Of a DNA stretch of 64,000 bases, positions 39,227-47,305 are shown piece by piece (within the stretch, counting starts at the first letter, position 1; each line of letters begins with the position of its first letter). This DNA is from Neoroseomonas alkaliterrae (lineage in GTDB: Bacteria > Pseudomonadota > Alphaproteobacteria > Acetobacterales > Acetobacteraceae), in NCBI RefSeq assembly GCF_014199195.1, contig NZ_JACIJE010000002.1:186001-250000 (forward strand), read 5' to 3'. The notes under the pieces are model-generated. The model did no database searches. It saw nothing but the letters and a program-made list of their open reading frames with translations, and was not told the DNA's origin. The position numbers were made by a program, and so were the translations under genes.

Positions 39227-40204
39227 TCAGTCGGCAGTCGCTCCTGACGCTTGCACGAGGGGCGCCCAGGCGGCGATCTCGCGGCGAACGAACTCGGTGT
39301 ACTCCTCGGGCGACATCGCGCCCGCCGAGCCGCCGAGCTCCGCGAAGCGCGCCCTGACGGCATCCGTCGCGAGGAAGGCGCGCGTCTCGCGGTTCAGCCG
39401 CTCGACGATCGCCGCCGGCGTGCCGGCCGGTGCGGAGAGGCCGAACCAGGATTCGCTCGCGAGGTCGAAGCCCTGCTCGCGGAAGGTCGGTACATCGGGG
39501 AAGGAGGGGTGCCGCTGCGCCGCCGCCATCGCCACCGCCAGCACGGAACCCTGGCGGATGTGCGAACTGGCCGAGGGCAGGCTGTCCGACATCATCGGCA
39601 CCTGGCCCGCGATCACCGCCTGCATCGCCGGCCCCGCCCCGCGGAACGGGATGTGGTTCAGCTCCTTGCCGATGATCTGGCCCATCCGCACCACCAGCAG
39701 ATGGTTCGACGAGCCCGCGCCCGAGGTCGCGACATCAAGCCCCTGCGGGCTGCGCGCCCGCGCCACCGCATCGGCCAGCGTCCTGATGCCCGCGCGCGGG
39801 TTCGCCACCCACACGGTCGGGTTCGAGATGACGAGTGCGATATGCGCGAAATCGGCCACCGCGTCGTAGCGGATGCGCCCGCGATAGACCGACGGGCTGA
39901 TGCCGTGGCTCGCGATGTTCGACATCAGCAGCGTGTAGCCGTCCGGTGCTGCGCGGGCGACCGATTCGCTGCCCACCGTCGCGCCGGCGCCGGCGCGGTT
40001 CTCCACCACCACCGACACGCCAAGCCTTTCCTGCAGGCCGGCGGCGAGCAGCCGCGCCACGAGGTCGGTCGTGCCACCCGGCGCGAAGGGCACCACCAGA
40101 CGGATCGGCTGCGACGGCCATGCCTGCGCGGACCCCGCGCGCGGCGCGGCAAGGACAGGAATGGACGCGGCGATGAGCAAACGCCGCCCGGGCTTCCAGG
40201 ACAT
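39227..40204 (-). CDS. Tripartite tricarboxylate transporter substrate-binding protein (TctC/Bug family)
   Basis: A 325-residue periplasmic binding protein. After a signal peptide ending near GSAQA come the Bug-family hallmarks: WPSQPIRLVVPFAPGGTTDLVARLL in the first lobe, VVENRAGAGATVGSESVARAAPDGYT, and the two aspartate-type binding loops around FRGAGPAMQAVIAGQV. The ATG at 40204 is used; a TTG 12 bases earlier is possible but lacks a ribosome site, while GGGGGG lies before the ATG. First gene of the second Tct operon. Confidence 0.93.
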   Translation of the reverse strand: MSWKPGRRLLIAASIPVLAAPRAGSAQAWPSQPIRLVVPFAPGGTTDLVARLLAAGLQERLGVSVVVENRAGAGATVGSESVARAAPDGYTLLMSNIASHGISPSVYRGRIRYDAVADFAHIALVISNPTVWVANPRAGIRTLADAVARARSPQGLDVATSGAGSSNHLLVVRMGQIIGKELNHIPFRGAGPAMQAVIAGQVPMMSDSLPSASSHIRQGSVLAVAMAAAQRHPSFPDVPTFREQGFDLASESWFGLSAPAGTPAAIVERLNRETRAFLATDAVRARFAELGGSAGAMSPEEYTEFVRREIAAWAPLVQASGATAD

Positions 40205-40228
40205 CTCGCCCCCCAATTTCTGTCTTGC

Positions 40229-40257
40229 CCTATCGCATGCGCCACACCGCCCCGCAA
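40229..40257 (-). promoter_or_regulatory. Possible promoter of the second Tct operon
   Basis: On the minus strand TTGCGG (40257-40252), a 17-base spacer and GATAGG (40234-40229), about 25 bases before the tctC-like start. On the plus strand TTGTAT (40266-40271) and CTATGC (40287-40292) may drive the divergent amidohydrolase operon. Confidence 0.4.
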
Positions 40258-40327
40258 GCCGAGCCTTGTATCACCGCGCCGCCTTCCTATGCTGCCCGCC
40301 ATCAGCCTTGCGCCGGAACCCAGACCG

Positions 40328-41503
40328 ATGCTCGCCAACGATCCGCAGCGCGCCATCCGCGAAGCCGCTGAGGCGGCCGAACCGCGCCTCGTCGCGCTGC
40401 GGCGGGACATCCATCGCGTGCCGGAACTCGCCTTCCAGGAGACACGCACCGCGGGCATCGTCGCCGCCGAACTCGCGCGCCTCGGTCTCGAGCCGCGCAC
40501 CGGGATCGGCCGCACCGGGGTGGTGGCGGAGATCCGCGGCGCCCGCCCCGGCCCCACGCTCGCCATCCGGGCGGACATGGACGCACTGCCCATCCATGAA
40601 GAGACAGGGATCGCCTTCGCCTCGACCATCGAGGGGCAGATGCACGCCTGCGGCCACGACATCCACACCGCGACGCTGCTCGGCGTCGCGGCCGTGCTGA
40701 AGGCGCTCGCGCCGCAGATCGCCGGGACGGCGCGCCTCGTCTTCCAGCCGGCCGAGGAGATCCTGGAAGGCGCCGCCGCGATGATCGCCGACGGCGCGGC
40801 GGATGGCGTGGATCTCGCGCTCGGCTTCCACAACCACCCGGACATGCCGGTGGGCAGTTTCGGCTTCGTTCGCGGCGCCTGCCTCGCCGCCTCGGACCGC
40901 TTCGACCTGACGGTGCGCGGCAGATCCGGCCACGCCGCGCATCCCTATGCCGCCGTGGATCCGATCGTCGCCGCCGCGCATTTCATCGCCCAGGCGCAGA
41001 CGGTCGTGAGCCGCGAGATCAAGCCGCTGCATCCCGCCGTCGTCACCGTGGGCATGGTGCAGGGCGGGACCACCTACAACATCATCCCCGAGCGGGTGCA
41101 TCTCAAGGGCACGGTCCGCACCCTGCACGCCGATGCGCGCGACACCGCCGAGGCCGCGCTGAAACGCCTCGCGGACGGGCTGCAGGCGAGCCTGCGCGTG
41201 GCCTGCGAGATGCGCTACGAACGCAAGGTGCCGCCGCTCGTCAACGACGCCCGCGTGCTGGAGCCGGTGATCGCCGCGGTCGCCGCGCAGACCGGCATCG
41301 CACCCGAGGAAGGCGAGCCCTCCATGGGCTCGGAGGATTTCGCCGAGTTCGCAGCGCGCGCGCCCGCCTTCCAGCTGCGCATCGGCTCCGGCGCGCCGGG
41401 GCGGGAGGACCGTCTGCACAACGCCTTCTACCAGCCCGACGAACGCTGCATCGGCCTCGGCGTGCAGGCCTTGAGCCGCGCGGCGCTGGAGCTCCTGTCG
41501 TGA
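40328..41503 (+). CDS. M20 family amidohydrolase (hippurate hydrolase-like)
   Basis: A 391-residue metallo-amidohydrolase. Metal motifs are MHACGHDIHTA (Cys and His ligands), QPAEEILEGAA (catalytic and metal Glu), the HNHPDMPVGSFG segment and the C-terminal GSEDFAEF. The dimerisation His lies in GHAAHPYAAVD. These enzymes hydrolyse N-acyl amino acids such as hippurate or indole-acetyl conjugates. ATG 40328 is preferred over ATG 40289, because a -10-like box overlaps the latter. Divergent from the TctC operon, and overlapping the next gene (GTGA). Confidence 0.92.
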   Translation: MLANDPQRAIREAAEAAEPRLVALRRDIHRVPELAFQETRTAGIVAAELARLGLEPRTGIGRTGVVAEIRGARPGPTLAIRADMDALPIHEETGIAFASTIEGQMHACGHDIHTATLLGVAAVLKALAPQIAGTARLVFQPAEEILEGAAAMIADGAADGVDLALGFHNHPDMPVGSFGFVRGACLAASDRFDLTVRGRSGHAAHPYAAVDPIVAAAHFIAQAQTVVSREIKPLHPAVVTVGMVQGGTTYNIIPERVHLKGTVRTLHADARDTAEAALKRLADGLQASLRVACEMRYERKVPPLVNDARVLEPVIAAVAAQTGIAPEEGEPSMGSEDFAEFAARAPAFQLRIGSGAPGREDRLHNAFYQPDERCIGLGVQALSRAALELLS

Positions 41504-41727
41504 CCGCCGCGCCCGTCCTGGAGTCGATGCTGACCTGCCCGCATTGCGGCACGCGGCGCCTCGAACGCATGCCGACCGACGCCTGCCAGTTCTTCTACGA
41601 CTGCACCGGCTGCGGCCGCGTGCTCCGGCCCCGGCCGGGGGACTGCTGCGTGTTCTGCTCCTACGGCAGCGTGCCCTGCCCGCCGGTTCAGGCGGCCGGC
41701 GGCGCGCGCTGCTGCGGCGCCGGCTGA
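41500..41727 (+). CDS. GDCCVxC domain-containing protein
   Basis: A 75-residue Cys-rich protein starting at GTG 41500 within the amidohydrolase stop. It has a LTCPHCG knuckle, a CTGCGRVLRPRPGDCCVFCSYGS-type centre (the GDCCVxC motif that names the family, written here without the flanks) and a Cys-Cys C-terminus. Some relatives are selenoproteins; this one uses cysteine codons throughout. Its redox or metal role is unknown. Its place between an amidohydrolase and a creatininase is unusual. Confidence 0.85.
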   Translation: MTAAPVLESMLTCPHCGTRRLERMPTDACQFFYDCTGCGRVLRPRPGDCCVFCSYGSVPCPPVQAAGGARCCGAG

Positions 41728-41745
41728 ACCCTCCTGAGGCGCCCG

Positions 41746-42534
41746 ATGACCCACCGCATCGCCGAACTCACCGCCCCCGAGGTGGCCTCCCGCCTCGGTG
41801 CCGGCGCCGTCGCCATCCTGCCCATGGGCAGCCTCGAGACCCATGGCCCCGCCCTGCCCATGGGCGACTACCTGGTGGCCGAGGAGCTCGCCGCGCGCAT
41901 CGCCGCCGCCGCGCTGGCCGCCGGCGCCGACGCGCTGGTCGCCCCCGCCATCCCCTTCGGCGGGGAGGATTTCTTCGCCGGCGTGGCCGGCGGCATCACC
42001 CTCAGCGTGCCGACGCTGACCGCCGTCATCGAGGAGATGGCCGAGGCCTTCATCCGGACCGGTACGCGGCGCATCCTCATCGTCAACGGCCATGCCGGAA
42101 CCATCGCGCCGGCCGAGGCCGCCGCGCGGGCCATCCGCCATCGCCACGGGGTCATCATCCCCGCGCTGCATCTCTGGCGCGAGGCCGGGAAGCTGCATGC
42201 CGAACTGGGCGGCGCGCCGGAACGCTTCGGCCATGGCGGCGATCCGGTGGCCTCGGTCACGCTGTATCTCCGACCCGATCTCTGCCGCCCCGAGCAGGCC
42301 CGCATGCGCGAGCCGACCGGCCCCTATCTCGGCACGCCGCCCACGGGCTTCGGCGCCATCCGCAGCCGCGGCGTGGAGTTCGCCGTGCCGATGTGGGTCG
42401 AGGAGGTGGCCCCCGGCGGCGTCGCAGCACCCGATCCGCGCGGCGCCAATGCGGCCCATGGCGCGGCCATCACCGAACGCCTGGTCGCCGCCGGCGCCGC
42501 GATCTGCGCCATGCTGAGGGACCACGCGCCGTGA
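41746..42534 (+). CDS. Creatininase family protein
   Basis: A 262-residue metal-dependent amidohydrolase of the creatininase/MftE fold. The N-terminal metal-binding signature is PMGSLETHGPALPMGDYLVAEE; IVNGHAGTIAP carries a further His; FGHGGDPVAS stands where many members have an Ala-Gly-Glu motif, so a Glu ligand may be replaced by Asp. Family members open lactam rings or cleave small amides. The stop overlaps the GTG of the next gene. Substrate unknown; creatinine itself is not implied. Confidence 0.88.
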   Translation: MTHRIAELTAPEVASRLGAGAVAILPMGSLETHGPALPMGDYLVAEELAARIAAAALAAGADALVAPAIPFGGEDFFAGVAGGITLSVPTLTAVIEEMAEAFIRTGTRRILIVNGHAGTIAPAEAAARAIRHRHGVIIPALHLWREAGKLHAELGGAPERFGHGGDPVASVTLYLRPDLCRPEQARMREPTGPYLGTPPTGFGAIRSRGVEFAVPMWVEEVAPGGVAAPDPRGANAAHGAAITERLVAAGAAICAMLRDHAP

Positions 42535-43517
42535 CCCGCATCTGCGTCTTCGGCGCCGGGGCCATCGGCAGCCACCTCGCCACGCGCCTCGCCCTCGGCG
42601 GTGCGGAGGTCTCCGTCGTCGCGCGCGGCGCGCATCTCGAGGCGATGCGCGAGAAGGGCATCACGCTGCGCGCCCATGACGGCACGCATCATGTGCGCGT
42701 GCAGGCGGAAGCCGATCCGGCGGCGATCGGCCCGGTGGACGCGGTGCTCGTCACCACCAAGGTGCCCGCGCTGCCGGCGGTGGCCGAGGCCATCGGCCCA
42801 TTGCTCGGCCCGGCTACGGCCGTCGCCTTTGTCACCAACGGCATTCCCTGGTGGTACTTCCTCCGCCATGGTGGGGCGCAGGAAGGGCGTCGGCTGCCCG
42901 TGCTCGATCCGGGCGGTGTCATCGAATCGCGCATCGGCATCGCGCGCACCCTCGGCGGCGTCGTCTATTCCGCCAGCGCCGTGGTGGAGCCCGGGATCGT
43001 CACCTCCGAACACGCCGATCTGCGCCTGTTCCTCGGCGAGCCCGACGGCACCCTCAGCGAGCGCGCGCTCGCCATCGCCCGGCCGATGAGCGCGGGCGGC
43101 ATGCCGACCGACGTGGTGCCGGACATCCGCCACCGCGTCTGGGGCAAGCTGATGGGCAACCTGACCTCCGGCCCGCTCTGCCTGCTCTCGCGCCAGGACA
43201 TGATGACGACCTTCGCGGACCCGGTGATCTTCGCCGCCGGGGTGCGGATCGCCGAGGAAGGCGCCGCCCTCGCCCTCGCCTATGGCCACGACCTCGCCAC
43301 GCCGGCCGAGGCGCGCATCCGACGCTCCGGCATGATCGCGCACAAGCCCTCGATCCTGCAGGATCTCGAACTTGGCCGCGCGATGGAGGTGGACGCGCTG
43401 TTCACCGTGCCGATGCTCCTGGCGCGGGAGGCCGGCGTGCCGATGCCCACCTTCGAGCTCTGCGCGCGGCTCGCGATCCAGGCCGCGCGCGCGGCGGGGC
43501 TGGCACCGGCGGAATGA
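42531..43517 (+). CDS. Ketopantoate reductase family protein (PanE/ApbA-like)
   Basis: A 328-residue NADP-dependent 2-oxo acid reductase-like protein. The N-terminal CVFGAGAIGSHLATRLA is the dinucleotide-binding loop; VLVTTKVPALP and FVTNGIPWWYF follow. The C-terminal ApbA_C domain has the catalytic Lys in RVWGKLMGNLTSGPL. GTG 42531 overlaps the creatininase stop by 4 bases. The M20-creatininase-PanE context suggests reduction of an oxo acid in a catabolic path rather than pantothenate synthesis. Confidence 0.9.
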   Translation: MTRICVFGAGAIGSHLATRLALGGAEVSVVARGAHLEAMREKGITLRAHDGTHHVRVQAEADPAAIGPVDAVLVTTKVPALPAVAEAIGPLLGPATAVAFVTNGIPWWYFLRHGGAQEGRRLPVLDPGGVIESRIGIARTLGGVVYSASAVVEPGIVTSEHADLRLFLGEPDGTLSERALAIARPMSAGGMPTDVVPDIRHRVWGKLMGNLTSGPLCLLSRQDMMTTFADPVIFAAGVRIAEEGAALALAYGHDLATPAEARIRRSGMIAHKPSILQDLELGRAMEVDALFTVPMLLAREAGVPMPTFELCARLAIQAARAAGLAPAE

Positions 43518-43570
43518 AACCCGCCGCGGCGATGCGCGCCGCTCCCGCCAGCACGGCAGGAGCACGCAGA

Positions 43571-43717
43571 ATGTCGAACCGCGACACCCTCTGTTTCCTG
43601 GGCGGCATCATGGTCGCCGCGCTGATCGGCGGGGCGGTCAGGATGCATCAGGACAGCCAGCGCTCGGGCGTGGAGATCACCGTCGGCCGCGGCGGCCCCA
43701 GCATCCAGGAGCGGTGA
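43571..43717 (+). CDS. Tiny membrane protein, unknown (48 residues)
   Basis: ATG 43571 is preceded by AGGAG 8 bases upstream. The peptide has a single hydrophobic segment (LCFLGGIMVAALIGGAV) and a short polar tail with VEITVGRGG. No family is recognised. It follows the PanE-like gene by 53 bases and may belong to the same transcript. Confidence 0.45.
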   Translation: MSNRDTLCFLGGIMVAALIGGAVRMHQDSQRSGVEITVGRGGPSIQER

Positions 43718-44067
43718 GGGCGGCGTCGCCGCGATGCGTCGGCGGGATTGCCGCAGCCGGTGCCGCCCTTCGCGCATGCGCCGGAGGGCCCGACGGCGCC
43801 GCGCGGCGTCATGACGAAGCATGGCGTCCGGCGGAGCATGGCGTTCCCGGACGGACAGACGACAGGGGGCGCGGAGCGGATGGCCGGGCGGGCTCGCGCC
43901 TGCCGCGGCGCGACGGCTTCCGCCGGCATGACGTGCAGCCGCGCGTCCGCGCCGCAGTCCGATAGGCGTGCCTTCCCGATGCGGCGGCACGGCCCGCGAC
44001 CATCCGCCTCATGGCGGCCGGCGCAGCCGCGGCGCTATAGGTTGCGGCGCTCCGAGAGATTGCCGTC
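43718..44067. other. 350-base stretch without a gene
   Basis: No coding frame with a start, a ribosome site and plausible composition was seen. Nothing else is recognisable. Confidence 0.5.
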
Positions 44068-44979
44068 ATGCCCCGCGTCCGCATCCGCCACGCCACGCGC
44101 TACACCTATCGCAAGCCGGTCGGGCTCGCGCAGCACCGGCTGATGGTCCGCCCGCGGGACAGCCACGACCTCCGGCTGCACGAGGCGACCCTCGCCGTCT
44201 CCCCGCCTGCCGCCGCCACGCGCTGGGCGCATGACGTGTTCGGCAACTCGGTCTGCCTGCTCGACTGGGATCCCGCGGAACGGACCGAGGCGCTCGAGAT
44301 CGTCTCCAGCCTCGACCTCACGCATTACCCGGCCGGGCCTGCGCTGCCGCGCGCCACGCTCGACCCGTCGGTGGAGATCTTCCCCTTCTCCTACGGCGCG
44401 GAGGAGGCGCCCGATCTCGCCCACCTCGCCGAGCGCCACCTGCCCGACCCCGCGCGCCGCGTGGATGCCTGGGCACGGCGCTTCCTCGCTCAGGGCGGGC
44501 AGACGCGCACCCTGGCGATGCTCGAGGCCATGACCCGCGCCATCAAGGAGGAATTCGCCTACGAGGCGCGCGACGCCGAGGGCACCAACAGCCCCGTGAC
44601 GACGCTCGAGACCGGCCGCGGCGCCTGCCGCGACTTCACCCTGCTGATGATGGAGGCGGTGCGCAGCCTCGGCCTCGCGGCGCGCTTCGTCACCGGCTAC
44701 CTCTACGAGGCGGGCGGCGCCGGCACGGTCGGCGGCGGCGCCACCCATGCCTGGGTCGCGGTCTATGTGCCCGGCGCCGGATGGGTGGAATACGACCCGA
44801 CCAACGGCCTCGTCGCCGGGCAGAACCTGATCCGCGTGGGCTCCACCCGCACGCCCGAGCAGGCCGTGCCGGTCGGCGGCGGCTATATCGGCGAGGCGGC
44901 GGATTTCGAGGCGCTCGCCGTGGATGTCACGGTGCAGGTGGGCGAGGATCCGCCGCCGCAGGAGGCCGCGCCCGCCTGA
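44068..44979 (+). CDS. Transglutaminase-like family protein
   Basis: A 303-residue protein. The N-terminal beta domain (VRIRHATRYTYRKPVGLAQHRLMVRPR) matches the bacterial transglutaminase N-terminal domain. The core has the catalytic Cys in GRGACRDFTLLMMEAVRSLG, the His in GGATHAWVAVYVPG, and the Asp in WVEYDPTNG. Such proteins are thought to act as cysteine proteases or amidases. No ATP-grasp/alpha-E partner genes are adjacent, which is unusual, as this class often sits beside them. Confidence 0.9.
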   Translation: MPRVRIRHATRYTYRKPVGLAQHRLMVRPRDSHDLRLHEATLAVSPPAAATRWAHDVFGNSVCLLDWDPAERTEALEIVSSLDLTHYPAGPALPRATLDPSVEIFPFSYGAEEAPDLAHLAERHLPDPARRVDAWARRFLAQGGQTRTLAMLEAMTRAIKEEFAYEARDAEGTNSPVTTLETGRGACRDFTLLMMEAVRSLGLAARFVTGYLYEAGGAGTVGGGATHAWVAVYVPGAGWVEYDPTNGLVAGQNLIRVGSTRTPEQAVPVGGGYIGEAADFEALAVDVTVQVGEDPPPQEAAPA

Positions 44980-44981
44980 TG

Positions 44982-45016
44982 CCCCGCGGGCAAAGGTTGG
45001 TGCATTGTCCGCGGGG
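44982..45016. terminator. Hairpin between convergent transglutaminase and nitrile hydratase genes
   Basis: An 8-base stem CCCCGCGG/CCGCGGGG with a 19-base loop, directly after the transglutaminase stop and 56 bases from the end of the minus-strand operon. Confidence 0.4.
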
Positions 45017-45071
45017 AATCAGGACGTGGTTCCGCGCGCGGCCGCCCCGCCAGCCCCGCGCGCGGGCATGA

Positions 45072-45656
45072 TCAGCCGGCCTTGGGCACCGCGACGCCGA
45101 CCAGCGCGTCCCGCGTGACGATGGAGGCGAGCCGCGCCTCGTCCCAGCCTTCCGTGCCGGCCGGGCGCATGGGCAGCACCATCCAGCGATAGTCCGCCGT
45201 GCTGTCCACCACGCGGACCTCCACGCTGTCGGGCAGCATCAGCCCCCATTCGGCCAGCACCGCGCGGGGTTCGCGCACGGCGCGGGCGCGGTAGGCGAAG
45301 GACTTGTACCAGCCCGGCGGGTAGCCGAGCACGGCGCGCGGGTAGCAGGAGCACAGCGTGCAGACGACGAGGTGATGCCGCGTCGGCGTGTTCTCGAGCA
45401 CGCCGAGCGGCGGCGCCCCGGCCATGGAGACGCCCATCGCCTCGGCCGCCGCGGCGCCGTCCGACAGCAGCAGCGCGCGATAGGCGGGGTCGGTCCAGGC
45501 GCGGGCGACCATGCGCGCGCCGGTCTCGGGGCTCGCCTTGTCGGTGTTCGCCTGGCGCTCGGCGATCTCGGCCTCGGTGACGATGCCCTTCGCCTCCAGC
45601 GCGGCGACCAGGCGATCGAGCAGGGCGAGGCTCTCGGGGCGCGGCGGTGCGGCCAT
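45072..45656 (-). CDS. Nitrile hydratase alpha subunit, cobalt type
   Basis: A 194-residue catalytic subunit. The metal-binding claw is VCTLCSC (C99, C102, S103, C104). Threonine rather than serine at the third position is the mark of cobalt-type nitrile hydratases and of thiocyanate hydrolase. Two of these cysteines are normally oxidised to sulfinic and sulfenic acid. The N-terminal helices and the SYPRAVLGYPPGWYKS-type loop (here CYPRAVLGYPP) are standard. It overlaps the preceding beta-C gene by one base (TGATG). It hydrates nitriles to amides; thiocyanate or other substrates cannot be excluded. Confidence 0.92.
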   Translation of the reverse strand: MAAPPRPESLALLDRLVAALEAKGIVTEAEIAERQANTDKASPETGARMVARAWTDPAYRALLLSDGAAAAEAMGVSMAGAPPLGVLENTPTRHHLVVCTLCSCYPRAVLGYPPGWYKSFAYRARAVREPRAVLAEWGLMLPDSVEVRVVDSTADYRWMVLPMRPAGTEGWDEARLASIVTRDALVGVAVPKAG

Positions 45657-45961
45657 CAGGCGCCTCCCTCGGCGGGTTCCAGCCAGTGTTCGAAGACCTC
45701 GACCATCACCGTGTCGCCGGGCCTGCCCTCGTGCCAGATCGGCCCCTGCTCGAAGAGCACGTGGTAGAGGGTGCGCGCCGGCGCGGGGCGGGCGAAGGCG
45801 AGGTCCTCCGGGTTGGCGAAGGCGCCGAGCGGGCGGACCACGGTGCCGGTGCGGCCGCGGATGTAGTGCGGCGTGCGGATGTGGCAGGGGCCGCGGCGCT
45901 CGGGCCAGTCGTCCCGCACGCGCACCCGGGCGCCGGGGGTGAAGCGGGCGGCGCCGCTCAT
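45656..45961 (-). CDS. Nitrile hydratase beta subunit, C-terminal (SH3-like) half as a separate protein
   Basis: A 101-residue protein equal to the SH3-like C-terminal domain of ordinary beta subunits: FTPGARVRVRDDWPERRGPCHIRTPHYIRG split by conserved Arg/His contacts, then GRTGTVVRPLGAFANPEDLA and LYHVLFEQGPIW. Its start overlaps the stop of the gene for the N-terminal half (ATGA), and its stop overlaps the alpha start. The arrangement matches the separate alpha subunit of thiocyanate hydrolase and the small subunits of toyocamycin nitrile hydratase. Confidence 0.87.
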   Translation of the reverse strand: MSGAARFTPGARVRVRDDWPERRGPCHIRTPHYIRGRTGTVVRPLGAFANPEDLAFARPAPARTLYHVLFEQGPIWHEGRPGDTVMVEVFEHWLEPAEGGA

Positions 45962-46251
45962 TTCAGCGCCTCCGCGTCCACATGGCCCTTCTCGACCATC
46001 AGCGCGGCGATGGAGCGCAGCCAGCGCTCGTAATAGCCGAGGGCGAAATACTCCTCCTCGGGGATGCTCTCGATGCCGCGGCGCAGCTCGTCCACGGTCA
46101 TCAGCTTCTTCTGCGCGAGCACCTGGCGCAGCGCGTCCACGCGCTTGCCGAAGGCGTCGGGCGGCGCCTCGTCGTGCTCGACGGGGGTGCAGCGGAAGCG
46201 GGCGAGGCCACCGATGTCGTGCGTCGCGGGTATGCGGGTTTCGTCCGGCAT
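45958..46251 (-). CDS. Nitrile hydratase beta subunit, N-terminal half as a separate protein
   Basis: A 97-residue mostly helical protein corresponding to the N-terminal domain of beta subunits: THDIGGLARFRCTP (the usual MDGIHDxGG start, here shortened), a helical KRVDALRQVLAQKKLMTVDELRRGIE block and YFALGYYERWLRSIAALMVEKG, which is the most conserved beta-subunit helix. It is the first gene of the three-gene set. Beta-N, beta-C and alpha together would give a normal-sized enzyme (97 + 101 + 194). No separate activator gene is seen. Confidence 0.85.
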   Translation of the reverse strand: MPDETRIPATHDIGGLARFRCTPVEHDEAPPDAFGKRVDALRQVLAQKKLMTVDELRRGIESIPEEEYFALGYYERWLRSIAALMVEKGHVDAEALK

Positions 46252-46328
46252 GGGCGCAGGCTAAGGCGGCGGTGGGCCGCGCGTCCAGGGCGCATCGCGC
46301 GGGCGGCGCGGCCGGCGCGACCGGCGCG

Positions 46329-47261
46329 CTAGCGCACCTCCTCCTCCGCGCCCACGCCCCACACCTCGGCGCGGCGGATGAAGCCGCGATGCTCGCCCAC
46401 CTGCGCCTCGCACCACGCGCTGCGGGCCTCGCATTGCCGCAGGCGCAGCACGACGCCGGGGCGCAGCCGGGCGACGGGCGCGGCCTCCGGCTCGGGGCGG
46501 CGGCGCAGTATGGCCTCGCTGCCCGGCGCGCCGCGCACGATCACGCTGCGCCGGCCCATCAGCGTGGACTGATGCACCCAGCCCTCCGTCCCCTCGGGGT
46601 CGCGGATGCGGCGCCAGAGTTCGAACTCCCGGATGATCTCCACCGGCAGGTCGCGCCGCTGGTAGGTCCATTCGATCGGGAAGCGCGTGCCCGGGCCGCT
46701 GCGCAGGTTCACCGAATCCGAGCGCAGGGCGGCGAAGCGCGGCAGCGGCAGGTTGGTCACGGAGCCGACCGTGGGCTGGGGCTCCGGCGGCGGGGTGGCG
46801 GGCGCGGCAGGTTCGGGCGGACGGGCCGGGGCGGCGGCGGCGCCCGCGGCCGCGCCTGCCGCCGCGGCACCGGCCGCCGCGCCGGCGGCGCGGCCCTGGG
46901 TGCCGGCCTGGCCGCGCGGCGGGCGCTGGGCGGTGGCGCCGCCGGGGCGGGCATCGGGCCGGTTCGGCGGGCGCACCACGGGCGCGGCCTGCGGGGCGGG
47001 CTGGGCGCGCGGCGCGGCCGGGCGCTGGGCGGCCTGGGGCCGGGCCGGGGCGGCGGGGCGCGCGGCGGGTGCGGGGCTCGGCTGCGGCGTCGTGGCCGCG
47101 GGCGGCGTGGCCGGGCGGGGGGTCGCGGCCGGCGCGGGGCTGCCGCCCGGCCGTTGCGGCGGCGGCAGGCTGCCCGCGCCGCCGAGCGAGGATTGCCCGG
47201 CCGCCGGCAGGGTGCCAGCGATCGCCAGCGCAACGACAGCGATGCGGAGGAGGACCGTCAT
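46329..47261 (-). CDS. Exported SH3b-domain protein with long Pro/Ala linker
   Basis: A 310-residue protein. A signal peptide (residues 1-22) is followed by about 130 residues of Pro/Ala/Arg-rich low-complexity linker. Two bacterial SH3-like domains follow: the first begins with SDSVNLRSGPGTRFPIEWTY (broken before the conserved WVHQSTLMGRR), the second ends in GFIRRAEVWGV. This pattern is common for the SH3 family in alphaproteobacteria (PF06347-like, from memory). Presumably periplasmic and peptidoglycan-associated. Role unknown. Confidence 0.85.
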   Translation of the reverse strand: MTVLLRIAVVALAIAGTLPAAGQSSLGGAGSLPPPQRPGGSPAPAATPRPATPPAATTPQPSPAPAARPAAPARPQAAQRPAAPRAQPAPQAAPVVRPPNRPDARPGGATAQRPPRGQAGTQGRAAGAAAGAAAAGAAAGAAAAPARPPEPAAPATPPPEPQPTVGSVTNLPLPRFAALRSDSVNLRSGPGTRFPIEWTYQRRDLPVEIIREFELWRRIRDPEGTEGWVHQSTLMGRRSVIVRGAPGSEAILRRRPEPEAAPVARLRPGVVLRLRQCEARSAWCEAQVGEHRGFIRRAEVWGVGAEEEVR

Positions 47262-47305
47262 GCCCCTCTCTGTCCACCCCGGCCCGTTGCCGGGTCAAGC
47301 GCGCG

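Noticed and set aside
41500-41727. Selenoprotein possibility for the GDCCVxC protein
   Set aside because: Some relatives have selenocysteine, but all relevant codons here are TGC and no in-frame TGA occurs.
46860-47200. Repetitive-looking GC-rich tract
   Set aside because: It is the codon pattern of a Pro/Ala linker in the SH3 protein, not a nucleotide repeat array.
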